Positions 38,094-46,444 of a stretch of DNA of 53,331 bases are shown piece after piece; position 1 is the stretch's first letter, and every line of letters begins with the position of its first letter. A model generated the notes under the pieces. It saw only the letters and a program-made list of their open reading frames with translations. It ran no database searches and was not told where the DNA came from. This DNA is from an uncultured Verrucomicrobia subdivision 3 bacterium (GTDB taxonomy: Bacteria; Verrucomicrobiota; Verrucomicrobiia; Limisphaerales; UBA11358), in contig CAIQEI010000079.1 in NCBI GenBank assembly GCA_903870815.1, positions 1 through 53,331 on the forward strand, read 5' to 3'. Both the position numbers and the translations under genes were made by a program.

Positions 38094-39371
38094 ATGAGGC
38101 TGAACTCAAATATCAAAATTCAAAACTCAAAACTGCAAAAACTTGTCCCGCGGTTGCTTGATTGGTTCGCCGCCAACGCGCGCGACCTGCCGTGGCGGCG
38201 CACGCGCGATCCCTACGCCATCTGGGTTTCTGAAATCATGCTGCAGCAGACGCAGGTTAAGACGGTGATCCCCTTTTGGGAGCGGTGGATGCGGGAATTG
38301 CCCTCGATTGAAGCCGCCGCCAATGCGCCTTCGGCCAAAATCCACAAGCTCTGGGAAGGATTGGGCTATTACACCCGCGTCCGCAATTTGCAGAAGACGG
38401 CGCAGCAAATTGTGAAAAGCGGAAAGCGGAAAGCGGAAAGCGGAAACGCGGTTTACCAGTTTCCCGGAAACTTTGACGACGTTCTGGCCCTGCCGGGCAT
38501 TGGACGTTACACCGCCGGCGCGATTGTTAGTATCGCCTTCAACCAGCCGGCGCCGATTCTGGACGGCAATGTCATCCGCGTCCTCACCCGACTCTTCGGC
38601 ATCGCAGAGAACCCGAAGGAAAAAACCACGAACGCGCGGCTTTGGCAGCTGGCGGAAGAGCTAGTTTGTGGCGCGCATAACAGCCGGTGGGGCGAGCGTC
38701 CCCACGAGCTGAAACAAAATGGTGGCCGTGCGCAAGCACCGGCTCGCGAGAACGTTCGCCCCACCAACGAGAAGACTTGTTCCCATCTCAACCAGTCGTT
38801 GATGGAACTGGGCGCGCTGGTCTGTACGCCGCGAAATGCGCAATGTTTGATTTGCCCGGTGAAAAAACTGTGCATGGCGTTCAAGGAAAACCGCGTGGAC
38901 GAATTGCCGAACCTGGGCAAGCGCGAGACGGCGACCGCGCGACATTTCATTGCTTTCGCCGTGGAGCGTGACGGCAAGTTTCTCGTCCAGCAAAGGCCAG
39001 CCGGCGTCGTGAACGCGCATCTCTGGGAATTCCCGAACCTTGAAGTCACCGGCACGAAGCCGGAGGGCGAAGCTGTGTTCCATAAACTTTTTGATGTTAA
39101 ACCAAAGGTGATTCAGCCTTTGCGCACGGTGAAACACTCCATAACACGCTATCGCATTACGCTGGAGGCGTTTTATGTCAGTCTTGGAGGGACGGGTTCC
39201 ACGAGACCCCATGCCAAAACCAAGTCGCGGATTCGTGGCGCTGGTCCATCCGGACGAATTTCCAACACCGGCCGCTGGATAGCACCGGAGGAATTTGATT
39301 CGCTCGCCTTTTCCAGCGCCCATAAAAAACTCGCCAGCGCTGCCGCGAAAAGTATCCTGTCCGGCCGATGA
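38094..39371 (+). CDS. mutY: A/G-specific adenine glycosylase MutY with Nudix-like C-terminal domain
   Basis: 425 aa; WRRTRDPYAIWVSEIMLQQTQVKTVIPFWERW, EGLGYYTRVRNLQKTA, LPGIGRYTAGAIVSIAF, DGNVIRVLTRLFGI, LNQSLMELGALVCTPRNAQCLICPV. Confidence 0.95.
   Translation: MRLNSNIKIQNSKLQKLVPRLLDWFAANARDLPWRRTRDPYAIWVSEIMLQQTQVKTVIPFWERWMRELPSIEAAANAPSAKIHKLWEGLGYYTRVRNLQKTAQQIVKSGKRKAESGNAVYQFPGNFDDVLALPGIGRYTAGAIVSIAFNQPAPILDGNVIRVLTRLFGIAENPKEKTTNARLWQLAEELVCGAHNSRWGERPHELKQNGGRAQAPARENVRPTNEKTCSHLNQSLMELGALVCTPRNAQCLICPVKKLCMAFKENRVDELPNLGKRETATARHFIAFAVERDGKFLVQQRPAGVVNAHLWEFPNLEVTGTKPEGEAVFHKLFDVKPKVIQPLRTVKHSITRYRITLEAFYVSLGGTGSTRPHAKTKSRIRGAGPSGRISNTGRWIAPEEFDSLAFSSAHKKLASAAAKSILSGR
38414..38446. 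repeat. Heptanucleotide microsatellite inside mutY
   Basis: gaaaagc|ggaaagc|ggaaagc|ggaaagc|ggaaa. Confidence 0.92.
38686..38765. repeat. Imperfect hairpin (REP-like) inside mutY
   Basis: ggtggggcgagcgtccccacgagctg vs reverse complement of cggctcgcgagaacgttcgccccacc: 21/26 identities with 5 transitions. Confidence 0.8.
39186..39221. repeat. 36-bp dispersed repeat inside the mutY C-terminal region
   Basis: ggagggacgggttccacgagaccccatgccaaaacc; inverted copy at 46464..46498. Confidence 0.8.
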
Positions 39372-40507
39372 TTTACTTCGATTACAACGCCACCGCGCCG
39401 GTCATGCGCGAGGCGCGCGAAGCCTGGCTGAATGTGACCGAGAAAATCGGCGGTAATCCCTCGTCCATGCACCAGGCCGGAACGCGCGCCAGCATCGCGC
39501 TCGCCGACGCGCGCGAAAAGCTCGCGGCGTTCCTCGGTTGCCATCCACTGGACCTCATCTGGACCAGCGGCGCGACCGAGGCGAACAACATGGTCACCCA
39601 CCATTTTTCAAAGATTCTCGGCGACAAAGATGAGATTTGGATTTCCGCCATCGAACACCCGTGCGTCCACGATTCGGCGAAACATTATTTTGGCCGGCGC
39701 GCCAGATTGATTCCTGTGACGCGTGACGGCGTGGTGGACGTGGATTGGATCACCGCCGAGATGGCCGACAAACGTCCGGGTCTGGTCGGGGTAATGGCCG
39801 CGAACAACGAGACCGGCGTCATTCAGCCCTGGCGGGAAATCCATTCGATCTGCCAGGCCTACGAAGTGCCGTTTTTCACCGACGCCGTGCAGTTCATTGG
39901 CAAGCTGCCACTGAAAGGGCTGGGGGACTGCGATTATGTGAGCGGCGCGGCGCACAAGTTCGGCGGGCCGCGCGGCGTGGGTTTTTTGAAGCTTCCGCAT
40001 CGCAAGTCAATTACGCCGCTGTTGCACGGCGGCAAGCAGGAAGGGGGCCGGCGCGCGGGCACGGAAAACGTGGCAATCATCGCCGCCATGCTGGCGGCGC
40101 TGGAGATCCGCGAAAAGCAGATTTCCCGAAGCGAACATCTGCTGCGCAAAGTCTGGCGCGACAATTTCGAGCGCGAACTGCTGCGGGCGCTGCCCGGCGC
40201 GAGCATCATTGGGGCGAACGTGCCGCGGTTGTGGAACACCGTTTCCGCGCTCATGCCCGAAGGCGACCGCAAGCATCAATGGGTGGTGCGCCTCGACAAG
40301 GCCGGCTTTGCGGTGAGCACCGGTTCCGCCTGCACCACCGGCAAGGAGGAACCGTCACACGTGCTCGCGGCCATGGGTTTCAAAGGCCCGCAGGCGGTTC
40401 GCGCCGTGCGTTTCAGCGCGGGCTGGGAGACGAATGAAGCCGACTGGGAAGCGCTCGTCCGCGGCGTGGCCAAAGTCCATGCCGAAATGAATCACGCGAA
40501 AATCTGA
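39368..40507 (+). CDS. Cysteine desulfurase (NifS/IscS family)
   Basis: MIYFDYNATAPVMREAREAWLNV, TSGATEANNMV, DAVQFIGKLPL, GAAHKFGGPRGVGFL, VSTGSACTTGKEEPSHVLAAMG; ATGA overlap with mutY. Confidence 0.94.
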   Translation: MIYFDYNATAPVMREAREAWLNVTEKIGGNPSSMHQAGTRASIALADAREKLAAFLGCHPLDLIWTSGATEANNMVTHHFSKILGDKDEIWISAIEHPCVHDSAKHYFGRRARLIPVTRDGVVDVDWITAEMADKRPGLVGVMAANNETGVIQPWREIHSICQAYEVPFFTDAVQFIGKLPLKGLGDCDYVSGAAHKFGGPRGVGFLKLPHRKSITPLLHGGKQEGGRRAGTENVAIIAAMLAALEIREKQISRSEHLLRKVWRDNFERELLRALPGASIIGANVPRLWNTVSALMPEGDRKHQWVVRLDKAGFAVSTGSACTTGKEEPSHVLAAMGFKGPQAVRAVRFSAGWETNEADWEALVRGVAKVHAEMNHAKI

Positions 40508-41260
40508 TCAGCCGCGGTAGCCTTGCATTGCCGCAAGCATCTCTTGAACGGCAGTTTCCATCCCGACATACACAGCGCGGCTTACGATGCTGTGGCCGAT
40601 GTTCAGTTCCACCAGATGCGGCACTTGATAAAGAGTCGCCAGATTGATGTAGTTCAAGCCGTGACCGGCGTTCACCTTCAGGCCCAGTGAATGCGCCTGT
40701 TGCGCACCGGCAACCAGACGTTGCAGTTCCGTTCTCGCTCTCCCATTTCCGCCTTCCGCTGGTTGAAACTCCTCCGCAAACTTGCCGGTGTGCAGTTCGA
40801 TGAACTGGCTGCCGGTGCGCGCGGCGGCGGCGATCTGGTTTGTATCCGGCGCGATGAACAGGCTCACCTCGACCCCGGCATCGTTCATTCGTTTGCGGGT
40901 CTCGGTCAGGGCTTTTTCCGCCGCGACCACGTCGAGTCCGCCCTCGGTCGTCACCTCCAGCCGCCGTTCCGGCACGAGGCAGACGATTTCCGGCTTGAGC
41001 CTGAGCGCAATCTCGATGATCTCCGGCGCATTGGCCATTTCGAGATTCAATCGCGTGCGGACGACTTCGCGCAGCTTCCAGACATCGCGGTCCTGGATAT
41101 GGCGTCGATCCTCGCGCAGATGCGCGGTGATGCCGTGGCAGCCGGCGGCTTCGCAAAGCCGCGCCGCCGCGACCGGATCCGGTTCGCCGTGGCCGACGCC
41201 GCGATAGCGCGCCTCGCGCACCGTAGCCACGTGATCTATGTTGACGCCGAGCTTGAGCAT
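40508..41260 (-). CDS. pdxJ: Pyridoxine 5'-phosphate synthase
   Basis: 250 aa; [79 protein letters not shown]. Confidence 0.95.
   Translation of the reverse strand: MLKLGVNIDHVATVREARYRGVGHGEPDPVAAARLCEAAGCHGITAHLREDRRHIQDRDVWKLREVVRTRLNLEMANAPEIIEIALRLKPEIVCLVPERRLEVTTEGGLDVVAAEKALTETRKRMNDAGVEVSLFIAPDTNQIAAAARTGSQFIELHTGKFAEEFQPAEGGNGRARTELQRLVAGAQQAHSLGLKVNAGHGLNYINLATLYQVPHLVELNIGHSIVSRAVYVGMETAVQEMLAAMQGYRG
40732..40763. repeat. Period-7 degenerate tandem inside pdxJ
   Basis: Coding strand: ag|cggaagg|cggaaat|gggagag|cgagaac|gg; encodes [10 protein letters not shown]. Shares AGCGGAAGGCGG with the phr insert. Confidence 0.7.
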
Positions 41261-41450
41261 AAATTCAACGATCTAAATCCGCGCCCGCGCCGGTCAGGAC
41301 CGGTAATGATCTGGTTGGTGAAACAAACTTTCTCATCGAGTGCATTTCTGTGCCAAAAATGGCGCTGCTTGGCAATCGCAAAGGCGGGACGTCGCCGCCG
41401 GACCCATAATTTCGGATTGCCGCGCCAGCGGAATCACGCTTACATCGGGC

Positions 41451-41909
41451 GTGCCAATACTGCGAAATATTCTCAAATACTGGCTGCCGGTGGTGGTTTG
41501 GATGATCCTGATATTCACCGCCTCCGCCGACACCAAGTCCTACCAGCATACCTCCACTTTTTTTGAACCGGTGCTGCAGTGGCTGTTCCCGTGGATGTCG
41601 CCGGCCCATATTGAACTCCTCCATCATCTCGTCCGTAAAACCGGCCATCTGACCGAATACGCCCTTCTCGCGCTGCTGCTCTGGCGCGCCCTCCGCCGGC
41701 CGCAACGAGGCGACCGGCGACCTTGGCGTTTGGACGAGGCCGGTCTGTCATTGGTCGTGGTGTTCACCTATGCCGCCAGCGACGAATTTCATCAGATCTT
41801 CGTCCCGGGCCGAACGGCGCTCGTCTCGGATGTGTTCATTGACACTACCGGCGGGGCTATCGGCCTGATGCTGCTCTGGGCCATCGGAAAAGTCTTCAAA
41901 CAATGGTGA
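41451..41909 (+). CDS. VanZ-family protein
   Basis: ORF 41340..41909, likely GTG start at 41451; LPVVVWMILIFTASAD, HHLVRKTGHLTEYALLALLLWRAL, ASDEFHQIFVPGRTALVSDVFIDTTGGAIGL. Confidence 0.85.
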   Translation: MPILRNILKYWLPVVVWMILIFTASADTKSYQHTSTFFEPVLQWLFPWMSPAHIELLHHLVRKTGHLTEYALLALLLWRALRRPQRGDRRPWRLDEAGLSLVVVFTYAASDEFHQIFVPGRTALVSDVFIDTTGGAIGLMLLWAIGKVFKQW

Positions 41910-41910
41910 G

Positions 41911-44355
41911 ATGAACCGGCCGCTCCTCAGCGTCGTCATCGCCTATACCGCCGGCCTGCTGCTGGCTCAGTTTTTTCAGCCGCCACCCGCCGCGCTGATC
42001 GGCATCTCGCTTTTCCTTCTGCTCCTTGTCCTCGTCCTCGAAAAACTTCGCCCCGTGCTTTTCTGGCCATTGCTGACGGTGGCCGGCTGGACCAATTTTG
42101 TCTGTCACACGGCCATCATCTCGCCCCATGACCTGCGAACCTTGTTTGGCAACGAACCCGCGCTGATTACCCTGCGTGGCGAACTGGCGGAAACGCCGCG
42201 CCTGAAAATCACCGTCCGCGACGAAGTAGAAAACTGGCACAGCGTCGCCCGCGTCAGCGTGGCCGAAATCTGCCGCACGGACAACTTCCAGCCGGCCGCC
42301 GGCGAAATCCTCGTCACCACGCCCGGCATTCCCGGCCCGGAATTTTTCGCCGGCCAGATGGTGGAAATTTCCGGCGTGATCTCGCGCCCGCCGCCACCGC
42401 TGGCCGAAGGCCTTTTTGATTATCAAAATTATCTCGCGATGCGTGGCAGCTATTACCAGTTCAAGGCTGGCTCCACCAACGACTGGAAATTGCTGCCGCC
42501 CGTTCGGCTGAAACCGCCGCGCACCGACCGCTTTCTCAACTGGTCGAAAGCCACTCTCGCGTTGGGGCTGCCCGATCAAGACGAGCCGTTGCGGCTGCTC
42601 TGGGCCATGACGCTCGGCTGGCGCACCGCCTTCACCGGCGACATCGGCGAGCCCTTTCTTCGGTCGGGGACGATGCACATGTTTGCCATCGACGGCCTGC
42701 GCATCGCGCTGCTTTCCGGCATGATCGTGGCCCTGCTCCTGGTCCTGCGACTCTCCCGGGCCTGGTGCGGCGCGGTGGCCGTTCCCGTCATCTGGTTTTA
42801 CACCGCCGCGACCGGTTGGGAAGCATCCGCCATCCGCGCCTCCGTGATGATGACCATTGTCCTCGGCGGCTGGGCGCTGAAACGGCCGAGCGACCTGCTC
42901 AATTCTCTTGCCGCCGCCGCGTTCGTGATTCTGCTGTGGGATCCGCGCCAGCTGTTCGAGGCCAGCTTTCAACTGTCGTTTTTCGTCATGCTCGTCATCG
43001 CCCTCATGCTGCCGCGATTGAATGAATTCTCCGACCGGCGGCTGCGGCCGGACGCACTGCTGCCGGATGAATTGGTTTCTGGCTGGAAACAGTCCGGTTT
43101 TTGGCTGTCCCGGAAATTGGCCCGCTACGCCGGACTTTCGTTGGCCGCCTGGATCGGCTCGATTCCGCTGGCGGCAAAGTATTTCCATCTGTTCAGCCCG
43201 GTCTCCACTCTGGCCAACCTCGTCGCCGTGCCCCTCGGCACCCTGGCGCTCATGGCCAATCTTGGCGCACTTGCCTGCGGCCACTGGCTGTCGTGGGTCA
43301 CTGAACTTTTCAACCACGCCGCGTGGTTCTTCATGGTCGCGATGACGTGGGTCAGCGTCGAGGCCGCCAAAATACCCGGCGCGTATTTTTACGTTCCCGA
43401 ACCGTCGCTGACCACGATTGCGATTTATTACCTCGTCATCGTCGCCGTGTTTAGCGGTTGGTTCGCGACGCGGCGAAGGATTCTTTGGGGTGCGGCCAGC
43501 CTGCTTTGCCTCACCGGTTTTTATGCCTGGCAATGGCAGTCAACCCGGGCGGAAACCATTCTGACCGTGCTGCCGCTGGACGGCGGCCACGCGGTCTACG
43601 TGGATGCAGACGGACGGAAAAACGACTGGCTCATCAACTGCGGCAACGAGTATGCCGTCGATCACACGCTCAAGGATTTCCTCCGCGCGCAAGGCGTGAA
43701 CACCATTCCGCGCCTGGTGCTGACCGAGGGAGATATTAAGAACATGGGCGGCGCCCAGCGGATTGATAAACTGTTCGGTGTGGACGAACTTTGGACCAGC
43801 AACGTGAAATTCCGTTCCACTGCCTATCGCGATGCCGTCGCGGCCTTTGAAGACGGTGAGCGTCCGCAACCCGCTGACCGGACGCCCGGATCTCGCCATA
43901 AAATTCTCAATGCGGGCGACACTAATGGCTGTTGGCAGGTGACTTTCCCCGACACCACCAATGGTCTGGCGAAGGCGGATGACCGTCCGCTGGTGTTGCT
44001 CGGAAAATTTGCCGGCGCGAAAGTGCTGCTGCTCTCCGACCTGAGCCGCGCCGGCCAGAGTCGGTTGCTCGCTACGACTAATAATCTGCGCGCCGACATC
44101 GTCATCGCCGGCCTGCCGACCGAGGGCGAACCGTTATGCGACGCCCTGATCGACGCGATCCAGCCCCGGGTCATCGTCATCGCGGATTCGGATTCTCCCG
44201 CCACCCGCCGCGCGAGCCGCGCCTTGCACGAACGGCTGGCGCAAAAAAAACTGCCTGTCATCTACACCCGCACGGCCGGCGCAGTTAAGATTGCGGTGGA
44301 CAAAACCGGTTGGAAACTGGCGGCGAAGGACGGGGAGAAGTGGGTTTCTCCGTAG
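41911..44355 (+). CDS. comEC: ComEC/Rec2-family DNA internalisation protein with degenerate C-terminal MBL-like domain
   Basis: 814 aa; N-terminal DUF4131-like region; competence-domain motifs LLWAMTLGWRTAFTGDIGEPFLRSGTMHMFAIDGLRIALLSGM, GWEASAIRASVMMTIVLGGWALKRPSDLLNSLAAAAFVILLWDPRQLFEASFQLSFFVML. Confidence 0.9.
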   Translation: MNRPLLSVVIAYTAGLLLAQFFQPPPAALIGISLFLLLLVLVLEKLRPVLFWPLLTVAGWTNFVCHTAIISPHDLRTLFGNEPALITLRGELAETPRLKITVRDEVENWHSVARVSVAEICRTDNFQPAAGEILVTTPGIPGPEFFAGQMVEISGVISRPPPPLAEGLFDYQNYLAMRGSYYQFKAGSTNDWKLLPPVRLKPPRTDRFLNWSKATLALGLPDQDEPLRLLWAMTLGWRTAFTGDIGEPFLRSGTMHMFAIDGLRIALLSGMIVALLLVLRLSRAWCGAVAVPVIWFYTAATGWEASAIRASVMMTIVLGGWALKRPSDLLNSLAAAAFVILLWDPRQLFEASFQLSFFVMLVIALMLPRLNEFSDRRLRPDALLPDELVSGWKQSGFWLSRKLARYAGLSLAAWIGSIPLAAKYFHLFSPVSTLANLVAVPLGTLALMANLGALACGHWLSWVTELFNHAAWFFMVAMTWVSVEAAKIPGAYFYVPEPSLTTIAIYYLVIVAVFSGWFATRRRILWGAASLLCLTGFYAWQWQSTRAETILTVLPLDGGHAVYVDADGRKNDWLINCGNEYAVDHTLKDFLRAQGVNTIPRLVLTEGDIKNMGGAQRIDKLFGVDELWTSNVKFRSTAYRDAVAAFEDGERPQPADRTPGSRHKILNAGDTNGCWQVTFPDTTNGLAKADDRPLVLLGKFAGAKVLLLSDLSRAGQSRLLATTNNLRADIVIAGLPTEGEPLCDALIDAIQPRVIVIADSDSPATRRASRALHERLAQKKLPVIYTRTAGAVKIAVDKTGWKLAAKDGEKWVSP

Positions 44356-44379
44356 GGGATGAATCGAACCACCGGCGGA

Positions 44380-44511
44380 TTATTTTCCGTAGGGATTATG
44401 GTGGGCAACCACCCACAAACCTATGCCAAAAGTCAACGGAATCAGAATCAGAAGTGTGATCTTCCAGCGCCGCATTTTCCGTTCCCAGGGGGTTTTTCTG
44501 CTTTTATCCAT
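44380..44511 (-). CDS. 43-aa single-TM small protein
   Basis: Not in ORF track: MDKSRKTPWERKMRRWKITLLILIPLTFGIGLWVVAHHNPYGK*; basic N-terminus plus TM helix. Confidence 0.5.
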   Translation of the reverse strand: MDKSRKTPWERKMRRWKITLLILIPLTFGIGLWVVAHHNPYGK

Positions 44512-44748
44512 TAGCCGGTTACAACGACGTTAACCCGAAAGGAGGGTCTCGGCAAGTTGATCCAACGCAAATACAAAAGTTTTGCATGATCAAATCATTT
44601 CTGGCCGTTAAATCTTGAAAAGTACTCAATTCAAACGCGCTGAATTGTCGCGCCGGCACCAGGCAAAAGCTGCTTTGTGGTGTTATCATTTGACTGGAAG
44701 ACGGGGTGTGCGAAATTTGTTTATAACTTTTGTGATAAAGGAGGAACC

Positions 44749-45762
44749 GTGAGTCGTGGAACTTTGCATATTTTGCTGGTGGGAGAAAATCCGGATGACG
44801 AGCTGCTTTTGTTGTCAGAATTGAAGCGGCAGGGTTACCTGATCATCCATCAACGCGTGGCGAAGAAGGCCGCATTCGTGGCCGCCTTGAGAAACTGGTC
44901 GTGGGACGCGGTCATTTCAGATTTTGTCCTGCCCGAGTTCACCGGCCTGGAGGCCTTGAAAAGTTTGCGGCAAATGGGTTTTGATCTGCCGTTCATCATG
45001 GTTTCCGGCATTTACGGCGAAGAGATGGCGGTAAAGGTGCTGAAGGCGGGGGCCAACGATTATCTTTTGAAGGGAAATCTGTCCCGGCTTGTGCCGGCGC
45101 TGGAACGGGAGCTGGAAGCCGCCGAAAACCGCCGTCGCCGTCAACGCGCCGAGGGCGCCATGCAATATCTCGCCGCCATCGTCGAATCGAGCGATGACGC
45201 CATTTACGGAAAGAATCTCGACGGTTTCATTGTGAGCTGGAATCCGGCAGCAGAGCGCATCTACGGCTACAGTGCCGAGGAGATCATCGGCAAATCCATC
45301 AACAGTCTGTTCCCGCTGCGGCGCACGGAAGAACTGCTGGAGATTATGGCCGCCGTCCGCCGGGGTGAAATCGTCAGCCTGCCGGACACCGAACGCCAGC
45401 ACCAGAGCGGCCGAATCATTCCAGTTTCAGTCACCATCTCGCCGATAAAAGATAGCCTCGGGACCATCATCGGGGCTTCTGCCATCGCCCGCGATATCAC
45501 CCGGCAGAAGCAGATGGAACGGGAACGGCAGCTCTTGATCGAATCCCTCACCGCCAAAGCGAATGACATCCATACGCTCGCGGGGATGTTGCCCATCTGT
45601 GCGGCCTGCAAACGCATCCGGGACGACCAGGGCTACTGGCAGATGGTTGAAGTCTATGTTTCCGAACATTCGGATGTGGTTTTCTCGCATGGCCTGTGTC
45701 CCGAATGCATCCAGGGATACGAGCGACAATCCGTCTCTCCGGATCAATCAAAAGTGCTATAG
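44749..45762 (+). CDS. Response-regulator receiver + PAS protein with C-terminal Cys4 motif
   Basis: GTG start at 44749 behind AAGGAGG; WDAVISDFVLPEFTGLEALKSLRQ, PAS AIVESSDDAIYGKNLDGFIVSWNPAAERIYGYSAEEIIGKSI, tail LPICAACKRIRDDQGYWQ...SHGLCPEC. Confidence 0.88.
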   Translation: MSRGTLHILLVGENPDDELLLLSELKRQGYLIIHQRVAKKAAFVAALRNWSWDAVISDFVLPEFTGLEALKSLRQMGFDLPFIMVSGIYGEEMAVKVLKAGANDYLLKGNLSRLVPALERELEAAENRRRRQRAEGAMQYLAAIVESSDDAIYGKNLDGFIVSWNPAAERIYGYSAEEIIGKSINSLFPLRRTEELLEIMAAVRRGEIVSLPDTERQHQSGRIIPVSVTISPIKDSLGTIIGASAIARDITRQKQMERERQLLIESLTAKANDIHTLAGMLPICAACKRIRDDQGYWQMVEVYVSEHSDVVFSHGLCPECIQGYERQSVSPDQSKVL

Positions 45763-46087
45763 TTTCGTTATCTGGCTTTGCCCTTGGGCGCTGCGCGATA
45801 AGAGTTAACCGCGCGCGCTTATTTCGTCAGAACTATGTTTGGTTCCCTCGGAATACGCGGATGGAAGATGGCGATGGTTGGTGGCCCATACAAAAGAATC
45901 CAAGTGACGGGAGACGAGCGTGACGAGAGGCGAACTTAAACTGGAATTGTCCCGAATTGGTTTCAGGCAGGGCAGGGCTGCGTTGGCGCGCTGCCCAGAC
46001 GAAATATGCTGAAAGCGCTGCGCAAGCATTAGCAAAAGGTCGAAATCCACCACCTCGCCTCCCTGACCCGCGGGTGATCCGGGCGCT

Positions 46088-46444
46088 TCAGGCGGCGGCG
46101 CGGTTTTTGGTGATTTGAACCGAGATGTGCCGCGCCTGGGGGATGATGAATTTTTTCACCTCGACGGTGACGGCCAGCGGATTGAACTCCACCAGCACAG
46201 TGTCCGCGATGTCGGTAGCCAGCTTTTCAATCAGCCGCCATTCGCGGCCTTCGCCCAGCTTTAGCAAACGGCGGGTGACGGCGAAATAATCCACCGTGTC
46301 CGCGATGCCGTCGCTGCCGGCGGCTGCGGCGAAATCGGCTTCCATCGTGACGGTCAGCAGCAGGCGCTGCGGCTGCGCGCGTTCCGCATCCGGCACGCCC
46401 ACGTGATAGAACACCTCGAGATCCACGATGGAGATTTGGGACAT
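46088..46444 (-). CDS. folB: Dihydroneopterin aldolase
   Basis: 118 aa; SIVDLEVFYHVGVPDAERAQPQRLLLTVTMEADF, DTVDYFAVTRRLLKL, EWRLIEKLATDIADTVL. Confidence 0.92.
   Translation of the reverse strand: MSQISIVDLEVFYHVGVPDAERAQPQRLLLTVTMEADFAAAAGSDGIADTVDYFAVTRRLLKLGEGREWRLIEKLATDIADTVLVEFNPLAVTVEVKKFIIPQARHISVQITKNRAAA

Noticed and set aside
41896-43533. 545-aa minus-strand ORF opposite comEC
   Set aside because: Shadow ORF of a GC-rich gene; His/Arg/Gly-rich without domain motifs, whereas the plus frame has clear ComEC motifs.
45800-46060. Possible gene between the receiver-PAS gene and folB
   Set aside because: ORFs here are short, without motifs, and overlap repeat-like gggcagggctgcg...gcgctgccc sequence.
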